Positions 1 to 9,315 of a DNA stretch of 64,000 nt are shown here, piece by piece; position 1 is the stretch's first letter, and every line of letters begins with the position of its first letter. Position numbers and translations under genes: made by a program. The stretch covers positions 24,832,459-24,896,458 of the forward strand of contig OX388349.1 of assembly GCA_947579665.1 (NCBI GenBank). The letters are read 5' to 3'. This DNA comes from Sympetrum striolatum (Eukaryota; Arthropoda; Insecta; Odonata; Libellulidae). The notes under the pieces were generated by a model. It saw nothing but the letters and a program-made list of their open reading frames with translations, made no database searches and was not told the origin of the DNA.

Positions 1-1104
1 CATTTACGCTGAGATTCTTCGCAATAAATAGATAGCATGGTTTTCAACGTTTTGTTTAGCCTTTCGCACGGGTTCGCCTGGGGCGAGTACGGGGCAGTGT
101 GTTGGAGTTGAACTTTGAACAAGCTACACATTTTTTTAAGGGTCCTGCCGATGTATTGCGGCCCATTGTCCGCGAGGAGGATTTCGGGACAACCCCACTG
201 ATTTATGACTTCCGTGCGGAAGTGCTGTGCTGCATGCGCTGTCTTTACCGAACGCAACGGAATCGCAATTGGCCAGCGCGTCGCAACATCGTAAAATACT
301 AAAAGATACCGATTTCCCTTCAGAGAACGAGGCAAGGGGCCGATGATGTCTGTCGCCACGATTGTCCACGGCCCTACCATTTGACGGGGCCTCATTAGGC
401 CGGCCGGTTTCGCTTGCGTAACCATGTATCGCTGGCAAACTCGACACGAGCGCACGTAATCCCTTACGTCTTTTCTCAGCGTCGGCCACCAGTAATTCTC
501 GCGTATTCTTCTGAATGTTTTAAAGAATCCCATGTGCCCACTACGAGGGTCGTTGTGGTTAGCTGCTAAAATTTCTCCACGGCCGCCCGGCGGTATGGCA
601 ATCCTCCAGACCCCATCCGCATCCCGGCAATATAAGAGATTATTGGCGATCCGTAAATCGGGATGAGACGAAGGATTCTCTTCCGCCTCACCGCGAAGTT
701 GCTGATACCACAACTCCCCCGATACTCGATTCTGGTCAGTCGCATCCCGAATAAGCCCAATCCTCGACAATGCGTCAGGTACCACATGCAGCCCACCTTT
801 ACGATGAATAATTTCGCAGTCGTACTGTTGGAGTTGAGCTATCCAACGGGCCAGCCGGCCTTGGGGATTACTGAAATTTGCCAACCACTTCAAGGAAGCG
901 TGGTCCGTGACAACGGTGAAGCGGTAGCCCTCCACATAGGGCTTGAATTTGTTAATTGAAAATAACACCGCGAGACACTCGTTCGGTAACGCTATAGTTG
1001 CGCTCGGAGGGGGATAAGGATCGGGAACAATACGCGACAACGCGGTCTTCTCCGCTAATCTTTTGTATTAATACGCCTCCTATCCCGACGCCCGAAGCGT
1101 CACA
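1..1104 (-). pseudogene. Gypsy-1 pol, RNase H and integrase part (broken)
   Basis: This continues the pol reading frame after an in-frame TAG at 1105-1107, which sits just before the RNase H motif CDASG. A second lesion near position 980 looks like a 2-base deletion in the ERNYSVTER region. From there to the window edge one frame stays open. It carries the RNase H end (TDHASLKW), an integrase HHCC zinc module (HNDPRSGHMG, then CRVCQRY), and the integrase core with D in TDIIGP, D in ADNGPQY and E in NPCERLNKT. Integrase joins retrotransposon cDNA to the chromosome. The end of the gene lies outside the window. The two lesions mean no complete Pol protein can be made. Confidence 0.85.
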
Positions 1105-2712
1105 CTAGATTATAAAGGGAAGATCAAATTGAGGGCAAGACAAAATAGGCGCCGTAACTAGGCAGTCCTTCAACTTAAGGAATGAGGCCTGATGCTCAGA
1201 AGTCCAAATGAACTTTCGACGCTTTTCCTTGAGCAAGTCCGTCATTGGAGCAGCCACGGTGGCAAAGTTCTGAATGAACCTTCGATACCAACCCACGAAG
1301 CCTAAAAATCTTCTAAGCTCGGTGACGCTGGTGGGAGGAGGATAATCCACGACGGCGGAAACTTTTTCGGGGTCCATCTCTAACTCGCCATTCCCAACGA
1401 TATAACCGAGGAATTTAAGTCGAGACTTCGCGAAGTGGCATTTGTCTACATTAATCTTCAGCCCCGCGGAACGAAGTCTCTCAAACACCTCCCTCAAATG
1501 TCCGAGGTGTTCTAGAAAAGTATTGCTTACGACCACGACATCATCCAAATAGGCGAACGTATGAGGCTCTAATTCCGCCCCAAGCACCTTATCCATAAGG
1601 CGTTGAAACGTAGCCCCCGCGCTATGTAACCCAAAAGGCATTACGTTAAAATGGAATAACCCCCGGCCTGGGATCGTGAACGCCGTCATCTCCTTACTAT
1701 CCTGTTCAAGTTCCACTTGCCAATACCCTTTCTCGAGGTCAAGGGTGGATATAAACTTACTATCTCTTAGCTTATTAAGTATATTGGATATGTAAGGAAC
1801 TGGGTAAGCGTCCTTCTTACTCACGCTGTTCACTTTCCGAAAGTCGACCACAAAACGCTTAGTACCGTCTTTTTTCGGAACGAGAAGGACAGGGGACGAC
1901 CACGAACTATTCGAAGGCTCTATTACCCCAGTTTTAACCATCTCATCGACTTGCTCGTCAATCATTTGTTGGATAATAGGCGAGACCGGATAATACCTTT
2001 GCTTAATGGGGACACGGTTGGTTAAAACAATTTTATGACTCACAACGTTGGTCCTCCCCGGCACATTCTCAAATAAGTTTAGTTCATAGTCTAAGAACCG
2101 CATCAAAGCAAGATCGTCTTGGGGGGAGAGGTCGCTACCAACGGGTATTTCTATTAAATTGGTCTGCAAGTCCGAAAGCGAATCCTCGGAAAGGAGAAGT
2201 GGCACTACCTCCCCATCTACCAGAACCATGGGTCGGTCGGAAAAGTCCAGCCTCACTCTTGCGTCCCGCATAAAATCGGTTCCCAAGACAATACTATGCG
2301 GTAAACCCGGTAGGACTTCAAAATGGGTTACGGAGACCTTACTCCCCAATTGCACCGGCAATGTCACAGACTTCGATACCGCGATCCTACTCCCGTCAGC
2401 CATTTCTAATCGAGAGAGGTTCGGGCGCATTCGAACGCCGCGATCTTCGAGCCACCGCTCGACAGAGGTGCTTAGCACGGAGCGTGTAGCCCCCGAATCT
2501 AAAAGAGCAGGCCACTTTCTCCCATAAATGCAGACCCCCACAATAATTTTCTTCGCCTCGACAGGATAAACCGGAGGAGCAGGCCGTGACATGAAATTCC
2601 TAACGGTTCCCAACCAATCTCGCCATTTATTCTCTATTCCGGGCGGCTTGCAGACCCGTACGGAACGCCTTCGACCCGGTTTGACGGCGTTCCTCTCGCG
2701 TTTCCCGCACAC
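1105..2712 (-). pseudogene. Gypsy-1 pol, protease and reverse transcriptase part
   Basis: This is the 5' portion of pol, about 535 residues to the premature TAG. An aspartic protease active site (LDSGAT) lies near residues 71-76. The reverse transcriptase includes SPVLLVPKKDG near 273-283, STLDLEKGYWQ near 322-332 and the catalytic YLDD at 388-391, followed by the connection to RNase H. The frame is -1 relative to gag and overlaps the gag end by about 80 bases, as expected for Gag-Pol made by -1 frameshifting. The first Met is probably not used as a start. RT copies element RNA into DNA in cytoplasmic particles. I score it as a pseudogene because the frame stops before RNase H. Confidence 0.85.
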
Positions 2713-3722
2713 TTACAGTTCTGGGCTAATTGACCCTTCTCCCCGCAGCGATGACAAAAGCGCGTGGACGCGACGTTACAGTCGCGAAATAAATGTCCAA
2801 TAGAACCACAGTTCCAACATTTCCTAGTTACAGCCCCGCGAACGCCGGTAACCGTAGGCGTGGCCACCAAAACAGAAGCGTCTCTTCCCTGGTCCTTAAA
2901 AGAAAACCCGAACTCCGGTTCAGTCATGGCGGAAGGCCTCGGTGGCGGTTGGTAAAAATCCGCTATAGCGCGTTGTCCTTCTACCGATCGCCCAAAGATC
3001 AATAACTCCCTCAAGGACTCGAAAGGACGCGTGGGGACTCTAACTAAATAATCGGGGTTAAGGTTGCCGCTGGCCAGTTCGACTAGTTCATTTTCCGGGA
3101 GAGGACGCGTTAAGCGGTTGTTCATGGCCGAAACGCAAGTGAGGAAGTCCACGACTTTCTCTCCAATTCCTTGGGTTCTGACGAACAGATCCTTCCTCAT
3201 CCTAATGTCGTAATCCAGTGGTTGATACGACTCCTTCAGACCCCCCTTCAACTCACTAAACGTTCTAAACAAAACTCTGTTCACGCGGAACCAGAGCAAC
3301 GCCTTCCCTTTTAATAATTCGGGCGCCAGCCTCAACATGTCCTCCTCCGTTGCGCCATTTGAAATCCGGAATTCCTCGCATTCCTCGAGGAAGGAGGTCA
3401 CGCTCTCCCCTTCCTCTCCCGAAAACGAGAGCCCCTTTCTGCCAGCACACTTTGCTAGGTCGCCGGCGATTGACCGTCGGCTAGCATTGCCAGCGGTCAG
3501 ATCCCCGATACGCCGTAATAATTGCTCCAACAATTTATTTTCTTCCACTACCTCGGGAGTGGCTTCGGAAGGTAGCTGCTTAACGTACTCCCTTAGTCGG
3601 GACCGGAGCTGGTCAAGTGTCCCTTCAGATACCAACCCAAACCTCTCGCAATAAGACTCCGCCTGCGATTTGGACAAATCTTGGATCCAAGCGGTTCCAG
3701 GCTTCAACGGACCGGTCGCCAT
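2634..3722 (-). CDS. Gypsy-1 gag
   Basis: The structural Gag protein of Gypsy-1 forms the virus-like particle and binds element RNA. The frame is uninterrupted. I choose the ATG at 3722 (MATGPLKPG) over an upstream in-frame ATG at 3749 because the first nine residues look like leader. An N-terminal SAP-like segment (SYCERFGLVSEGTLDQLRSRL) comes before the capsid-like region. Two CCHC zinc knuckles, CWNCGSIGHLFRDC and CHRCGEKGQLAQNC, lie in the last 65 or so residues. The end overlaps pol in the -1 frame. Gag itself looks intact even though pol is dead. Confidence 0.85.
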   Translation of the reverse strand: MATGPLKPGTAWIQDLSKSQAESYCERFGLVSEGTLDQLRSRLREYVKQLPSEATPEVVEENKLLEQLLRRIGDLTAGNASRRSIAGDLAKCAGRKGLSFSGEEGESVTSFLEECEEFRISNGATEEDMLRLAPELLKGKALLWFRVNRVLFRTFSELKGGLKESYQPLDYDIRMRKDLFVRTQGIGEKVVDFLTCVSAMNNRLTRPLPENELVELASGNLNPDYLVRVPTRPFESLRELLIFGRSVEGQRAIADFYQPPPRPSAMTEPEFGFSFKDQGRDASVLVATPTVTGVRGAVTRKCWNCGSIGHLFRDCNVASTRFCHRCGEKGQLAQNCKCAGNARGTPSNRVEGVPYGSASRPE

Positions 3723-3905
3723 CACTAATGACAAAAGGGAAAGGTACAAAAAGGTTCTACTTCTTCTCTTCCCGAGGTCCGCCAGGAAATTTACTACGGG
3801 AAATAGGTTGGACCCTGGTAAGGTTAGACGAACGGGATGGAGACAACAACGTTGTTCCTACCTCAACACTTCCGAGACCGACCGCGATCAAGATTCTGTA
3901 ATCAG

Positions 3906-3923
3906 GCCCCACGTTGGGCGCCA
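3906..3923 (-). other. Gypsy-1 primer-binding site (tRNA-Lys)
   Basis: On the minus strand this reads TGGCGCCCAACGTGGGGC. These 18 bases are complementary to the 3' end of tRNA-Lys(CUU) including CCA, as I know that tRNA. It lies 5 bases inside the LTR end, where minus-strand cDNA priming is expected. Confidence 0.85.
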
Positions 3924-3928
3924 GATTC

Positions 3929-4550
3929 TGTGACCCCTTTGGGTCCCCGGGCTGGCTCTAGCGTGGGTTCGCAAAAATATGATGGTTTGGGCGCCAGTGC
4001 GGGAGAATAAATGAAAATAAAGAGCAGGGGGCAAGCCTCCGCCCGCACTCGGAGGGGGTTAGGTATGTAAGAAAAGAAAAAAGGAATGTTTTGGGGAAAA
4101 TTGGTAATTTCCTCAGCCTCGGGGCGCGGATCATTCACTCAATGATTCCGACGCCGATCATCACAGGAAACGGGGTAATAGGATGGAGGAAGAGGTAAGG
4201 GTTACGAATAGAAAAGAAAGGAAGAGGAAAAAGGGAAAAACGAAAAAGAACGAACAACAAAACTACCCTTTACGGCGAAGAAAATCGAAAACCACAGAGA
4301 AAAAAAAAAAAGGAAGAGAAACTAAACTGGTACTTATCTAACTGAACGCAGGAACACGAAACGCAAAGACTTTATCGCGCCTGACGGAACGCTCCTCACT
4401 CGAGGACTCCCAACGCAAAAATTCCTCTTCGGCCGTCCGCCACCGGACCTAAATACCCTCCGCCCTTCCCCCCCCCCTCCGCGACCCGCGAAGGAAACAA
4501 AAGCGAAAGGAAAGGGCGGAGTAAACAAGCCGGAGGCGCAAAACGTCACA
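3929..4550 (-). repeat. Gypsy-1 5' LTR
   Basis: The LTR begins TGTGACG (4550) and ends GGTCACA (3929), giving TG...CA ends with 5-bp inverted termini. The 4550 boundary is set by the abrupt end of REL-element homology just before TGTGACG. The inner boundary is set by the adjacent primer-binding site. The first 61 bases recur at 6236-6296. The partner LTR is outside the window. Confidence 0.75.
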
Positions 4551-6235
4551 GCGGGTCCTCCTCTGGTTCGCCGTCTGCTCCGGTCCTTGCGGTGGTGGCC
4601 TGGTATTGCCGCACCCCGGTGATGTGCTCTACGTATATGTCTCTGGACCATCTCACGGCGGCGGAGACCATCTTCCGTTGGAGCCCGGGGATGCGGCTCT
4701 TCTGGATCCGGAGTCGGCGGAGGAGGGCGTCGTTGGCGGCATCCCAGGTCCCGAGGGCGCCTACTACCAGGGCGTCGAGGTGGACGTCCGCTCCCTGGTT
4801 CCGCTCCCGAAGTCCCTCTGCAGCGGCGGCGTACTTCTGCAGCTTGGCAGCCCTCGCCGCATCCAGGGCCTCCTGGCGGTTGTCGAAGGGCACCGTGACG
4901 TCGATTATGTGGAAGGGGCCGTCTGGGCTCTCCGACGCCACGATGTCCGGCCGCAGGAGGGATGGGTCCCCTCGGATGCGGCGGTCCTGCCGCACCGTCC
5001 AAGTCCTCGGGAGGGCCTCCACCAGGAGCTCTTGGATGGCGTTGTGCCTCCGGGTCCACGCCGCGGAGTGAGTGGCGCAATGGTTGAGGACGTGCGGGAG
5101 CGTCTCCTCCTTGGTCCCGCAGCGCCTACACCGCGTATCCCCTCTCGCTGCTCCGCGGCGCGCGGCGTTCAATGGTAGGACGTTGAGCCGCGCCCGGTGC
5201 ACAAACCGCCAGTCACAGAAGCGGGTGTGGTTCCCGCTCTGTACAAAATGGGAGCTCGCTGGATGACGGGAGGCCGCATGGAGGACCTTCCCCTGATCGG
5301 GCTTCTGGGCGAGGTTCCGGCGCCACTGCTCTTCTACCGCACCCCTGATCAGCGTGCACACTTGGTGCCGGTGCGTTGACATGATCCGGAGGACTTCTGC
5401 GGTGGGAGTGGGGTTGGAGATGAGGATCCCCAGACTGTGGTCACCCTCGCTCCACTCCCACTGCGGCCCGCACCATCTTTGGAGGGAGCGGGTGGCACGC
5501 CGCACCCGCGACCAGAGGGAGGTGGCGTCGCCCACATCCGCTCCAAGGCGTCCTTCCATCGACCCCGAGAGATATGCAGCCAGCGTGGCGTTGTTGGGTG
5601 CGGGGGCGAGAGCAGGAAGACTCTGACCGCATCCAATTTCTGCCACGGAGCCAGTTGGCTTCCGCGCACTGCGTTCCGTTCCTCTTCTCCCTCGATCCGC
5701 GTCACTGTCAGTTCCGCTATGGTGGAGGGTGCGGGGCCGTCGTTGACGTGTGGCGGCGGGCATGAGAAGTGCGCCTCCAGTGCGGCGAGTGGTACGGGGC
5801 AGTCCGGGGAGGGGGCCTCCGTGATACTCTTGAAGGCCCTCCTTTTGTCCACCCTGTACGTCGTCTGTAGTTCTATGGCCGCTGGTCTACTGACGGCCTT
5901 CCGTCGTCGTGGAGCCGTTGACCTGGGTTTGGCCCGAACGGCGGTTGCCGCCGTTGTGGTAAATTCGTCTATGATCCTTTCCATTTCCTCCCATTCCCCC
6001 TCTTGGAGGATTCCCAGACGGATTTCCCACACCATCTGTTCCTCCGTGGGTTCCGAGATGGGGACGGCGTGTGGTGGCCTTCTCCTACTGATGGAGGCTT
6101 CCGGGATGGCCATTGTGGTGCGGTCGCTGGCGGTCCGTGGTGCTCCAATCCTCCTATTTACACGAGCCACCACTTCCCGTGCTCCCACACCATGTGGCAT
6201 TCGGGCCTCTGGTCCCTGCTCCGGGCCGTTCGGGC
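4551..6235 (-). pseudogene. REL element copy X, internally deleted, no RT
   Basis: This is a fragment of the tandem REL family. It starts (6235) in the ORF1/ORF2 overlap region and ends (4551) at the Gypsy-1 LTR. The ORF2 N-terminus, through the segment ending EGEEER, is joined at about 5674 to a segment from well after the RT active site (GSQLAPWQKLDAVRVFLLS). That segment is joined again at about 5608 to the region starting APAPNNATLAAYLSGS. The whole RT catalytic core is therefore missing. The CCHC knuckle and REL endonuclease coding remain readable down to 4551. The second junction shifts the frame. The stop after EEDPL is supplied by the LTR. Confidence 0.8.
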
Positions 6236-6296
6236 GAAGGAAACAAAAGCGAAAGGAAAGGGCGGAGTAAACAAGCCGGAGGCGCAAAACGTCACA
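6236..6296 (-). repeat. 61-bp Gypsy-1 LTR start fragment
   Basis: This is the same sequence as the first 61 bases of the Gypsy-1 LTR (4550-4490), at the same junction with the REL ORF2 end. It then switches to copy X at a short GC microhomology. It implies a local duplication after Gypsy-1 inserted. Confidence 0.8.
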
Positions 6297-9200
6297 GCGG
6301 GTCCTCCTCTGGTTCGCCGTCTGCTCCGGTCCTTGCGGTGGTGGCCTGGTATTGCCGCACCCCGGTGATGTGCTCTACGTATATGTCTCTGGACCATCTC
6401 ACGGCGGCGGAGACCATCTTCCGTTGAAGCCCGGGGATGCGGCTCTTATGGATCCGGAGTCGGCGGAGGAGGGCGTCATTGGCGGCATCCCAGGTCCCGA
6501 GGGCGCCTACCACCAGGGCGTCGAGGTGGACGTCCGTTCCCTGGTTCCGCTCCCGAAGTCCCTCTGCAGCGGCGGCGTATTTCTGCAGCTTGGCTGCTCT
6601 CGCCGCATCCAGGGCCTCCTGGCGGTTGTCAAAGGGCACCGTGACGTCTACGATGTGGAAGGGGCCGTCCGGGCTCTCCGACGCCACGATGTCCGGCCGC
6701 AGGAGGGATGGGTCCCCTCGGATGCGGCGGTCCTGCCGGATCGTCCAGGTCTTCGGGAGGGCCTCGACCAGGAGCTCTTGAATGGCGTTGTGCCTCCGGG
6801 TCCACGCCGCGGAGTGGGTGGCGCAGTGGTTGAGGACGTGCGGTAGCGTCTCCTCCTTGGTCCTGCAGCGCCTGCACCGCGTGTCCCCTCTCGCCGCTCC
6901 GCGGCGCGCGGCGTTCAACGGGAGGATGTTGAGCCGCTCCCGGACCACAAACCTCCAGTCGCAGAAGCGGGTGTGGTTCCCGCTCTGTACGAAGTGGGAG
7001 CTCGCTGGTTGACGGGAGGCCGCATGGAAGACCTTCCCCTGATCGGGCTTCTGGACGAGGTTCCGACGCCACTGCTCTTCGACTGCACCCCTGATGAGGG
7101 TGCAGACTTGGTGCCGGTGCGTCGACGGGATACGGAGGACTTCTGCGGTGGGAGTGGGGTTGGTGATGAGGATCCCCAGACAGTGGTCACCCTCACTCCA
7201 CTCCCACTGCGGCCCGCACCATCTTTGGAGGGAGCGGGTGGCGCGCCGCGCCCGCGACCAGAGGGAGGTGGCGTCGCCCACATCCGCTCCGAGGCGTCCT
7301 TCCATTGACCCCGAGAGATATGCGACAAGAGTCGCGTTATTGGGTGCGGGGGCGTCTCGTCCTGTCTTTCGGTGGACTGTGTCACGCAGTGCGTTCCATG
7401 CCAGGTCTTTTGTGAAAGGGTCCCGGCACGTCAGCATCCGGAAGGCCTGCGTGACACAGAGGACGTCTTTCAGGATCGACGGCGGGAAGAATCCGGCTCC
7501 TCCTAGGCGAGGCGGCAGGTGGCACATCTCGCGGCTTCCTCTCTGCGGGATGGCGAGGAATTCCCGTGCGCCGGCTGCGAGGCTCCTCTCGAGCGTGGCG
7601 AGTTCTTTCTTGGGGAAATCCGCGATCCGGAGGTGGAAGTCCAGACGCGAGAGCAGGAAGACCCGGACCGCATCTAGTTTTTGCCACGGGGCAAGCTGGC
7701 TCCCGCGGACGGCTGCTAGGTCCCGCAGAAATGCGGCCAGGACTTCCTGTGGTGCCTCTCGGATCTTCCACCCCTTCGGAGCCCCAAGGTATTTATAGGG
7801 CTCGCCTTGTTCAAGTGCTCTTATTGTTCCTCCTTGGACTTCGAAGTTGGTAGCCCGCACGATGCGTCTGCTCGCCGTGTGTGCGAGATGCAGACTTGCG
7901 CATTTGCGGGGCTGGAAGCGCAGACCGCTGCAAGAGGCTGCTGCGCTGACGGCGTGGAGTAGAATGTTGAGCGCGCCTGCGCTTCGTCCAAGGAGAACCA
8001 GATCGTCTGCATATGCCAAAATGCAGATCGAGGAGCCGCCGAAGGAGTATCCCGCCGTCGTCCGTTGGGCTAGCACCGAGCGTATTATTGGCTCGATGGC
8101 GAGATTGAAGAGGAGGGGGGAGAGCGGGTCCCCCTGCCGCACCCCCTTGTAGATCGGGATCTCCCTTGAGGTTCCTTCCGCAGCCTCAATCCTGGTGGTG
8201 ACCCCTTTGTACATTTGTTGGATCAACCTTACCAACGCGTTCGGCATTGCCATCTCGGTCAGGATCCGGATGAGGTGTTGGTGCGGTAGGGAGCCGAAGG
8301 CGTCTGCGAGATCCAACCAGGCGATTGCAATCTCCTTCCCGTTCCGTCTTGCATCCTCCAGAGCGGCGTTGAGAAGGAAGTTATGCTCAAAGCATCCCTC
8401 TGTTCCGGGAATGAAGCCTTTCTGGAAAGGGAAGGAGATGCGGCGGCCCCTCATCGCCCATTCGTGGATCCGATCGGCGAGAATCCCCGAGAAGGTCTTC
8501 CCGAGGGTGGACTGCAGCGCGATAGGCCTCCAGTTCCCGATTTCTTCTTCCGCTCCCCCCTTGTGGAGCAGCACCGTTCGGCTGCTCTTCCACTCCGCCG
8601 GGATCCTTTCGTGTGTCATGCAGGTATTAAAAATTGCGGCCAAGATGCGGCCGTCTGGGTCGATCTTCTTCCACGCCCGGTATGGGATGCCGTCCGGGCC
8701 CGGGGCGGTGTTGCTGCTTCGGAGCAGCCGTTCCATTACTTCTGCGGAGGAGATGTTCCGCATAAGTCGTTCTTCTTCTCCTTCGGATCGGAGGATTGTC
8801 ATGTCCGGTACTGTAGATGGTGCGGGGCCTCCATTGATCTGCGGCGGTGGACAGGAGAAGTGTGCCTCCAGGTCTGTGAGGCGCACGGGGCAGTCCGGGG
8901 AGGGGGCTTCTGTGATCATTTTGAAGGCCCTCCCTTTGTCGATTCGATACGTCCGCTGGATGTCCGCGGGCGTAGTCCGCTGTATTGTTTTTCTCCTTCG
9001 CGGTGCCGCAGATCGGGGTTTTGCGCGGACCGCCGTTGCCGCGGAAGACGTTATTTCTGCGGTGATGCGTTCCATCTCGTCCCACTCGTGGTGCTGAAGG
9101 ATCCCGATTCTAATCTCCCACACCATCTGTTCGTCTGTTGGCTCAACGGTGGGGATGGTACGCGGCGCCCGTCGCCTCGCGATGGAGGATTCTGGTATGA

Positions 9201-9315
9201 TCATCGCGGTGCGGTCGCCGGTTATGCGTGGTGCTCCAACTCTCCTGGTTACAGGAGCCACCACTTCCCGTTCTCCCACACCATGTGGCATTCGGGCCTC
9301 TGGTCCCTGCTCCAC
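6292..9315 (-). CDS. M-A ORF2: reverse transcriptase with REL endonuclease
   Basis: This replication protein nicks target DNA and reverse-transcribes element RNA in place. Of 1007 residues, the RT spans about 190-560: GPDGIPYRAW at 206-215, NWRPIALQS near 261, WLDLADAF near 333, GVRQGDPLSPLLFN near 391 and catalytic YADD at 435-438. A CCHC knuckle (C814, C817, H826, C831) precedes the restriction-like nuclease with PD at 874-875 and D890, then KLQKY. No N-terminal zinc finger or Myb domain is visible, unlike R2. The start is uncertain: ATG at 9315 or 9291, or frameshifting from ORF1. The frame is -1 to ORF1 and overlaps it by 67 bases. The last ten or so residues are lost to the LTR insertion, which supplies the stop. 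Confidence 0.88.
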   Translation of the reverse strand: MEQGPEARMPHGVGEREVVAPVTRRVGAPRITGDRTAMIIPESSIARRRAPRTIPTVEPTDEQMVWEIRIGILQHHEWDEMERITAEITSSAATAVRAKPRSAAPRRRKTIQRTTPADIQRTYRIDKGRAFKMITEAPSPDCPVRLTDLEAHFSCPPPQINGGPAPSTVPDMTILRSEGEEERLMRNISSAEVMERLLRSSNTAPGPDGIPYRAWKKIDPDGRILAAIFNTCMTHERIPAEWKSSRTVLLHKGGAEEEIGNWRPIALQSTLGKTFSGILADRIHEWAMRGRRISFPFQKGFIPGTEGCFEHNFLLNAALEDARRNGKEIAIAWLDLADAFGSLPHQHLIRILTEMAMPNALVRLIQQMYKGVTTRIEAAEGTSREIPIYKGVRQGDPLSPLLFNLAIEPIIRSVLAQRTTAGYSFGGSSICILAYADDLVLLGRSAGALNILLHAVSAAASCSGLRFQPRKCASLHLAHTASRRIVRATNFEVQGGTIRALEQGEPYKYLGAPKGWKIREAPQEVLAAFLRDLAAVRGSQLAPWQKLDAVRVFLLSRLDFHLRIADFPKKELATLERSLAAGAREFLAIPQRGSREMCHLPPRLGGAGFFPPSILKDVLCVTQAFRMLTCRDPFTKDLAWNALRDTVHRKTGRDAPAPNNATLVAYLSGSMEGRLGADVGDATSLWSRARRATRSLQRWCGPQWEWSEGDHCLGILITNPTPTAEVLRIPSTHRHQVCTLIRGAVEEQWRRNLVQKPDQGKVFHAASRQPASSHFVQSGNHTRFCDWRFVVRERLNILPLNAARRGAARGDTRCRRCRTKEETLPHVLNHCATHSAAWTRRHNAIQELLVEALPKTWTIRQDRRIRGDPSLLRPDIVASESPDGPFHIVDVTVPFDNRQEALDAARAAKLQKYAAAAEGLRERNQGTDVHLDALVVGALGTWDAANDALLRRLRIHKSRIPGLQRKMVSAAVRWSRDIYVEHITGVRQYQATTARTGADGEPEEDPL

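Larger units (their letters stand above)
1..4550 (-). mobile_element. Gypsy-1: Ty3/Gypsy LTR retrotransposon, 5' part
   Basis: This is the 5' half of an LTR retrotransposon read on the minus strand: LTR, tRNA-Lys primer-binding site, gag, then pol with protease, reverse transcriptase, RNase H and integrase in the Ty3/Gypsy order. The integrase end and the second LTR lie beyond position 1, so no target duplication can be checked. The LTR starts abruptly inside the last codons of the REL element copy X, so Gypsy-1 inserted into the REL array. A stop codon and a frameshift in the RNase H region show that this copy is dead. Confidence 0.9.

Noticed and set aside
3929..4165. Shorter Gypsy-1 LTR of 237 bp, also with TGTGA...TCACA ends
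   Set aside because: The REL homology ends exactly before TGTGACG at 4550, and the same junction at 6296 carries that longer LTR start, so the 622-bp LTR is better supported.
5437..6270. Long plus-strand ORFs opposite REL ORF2, here and at 8195-9375, 13478-15207 and 20188-21420
   Set aside because: They are antisense shadows of a GC-rich coding strand, disappear where the real frame changes and show no domains.
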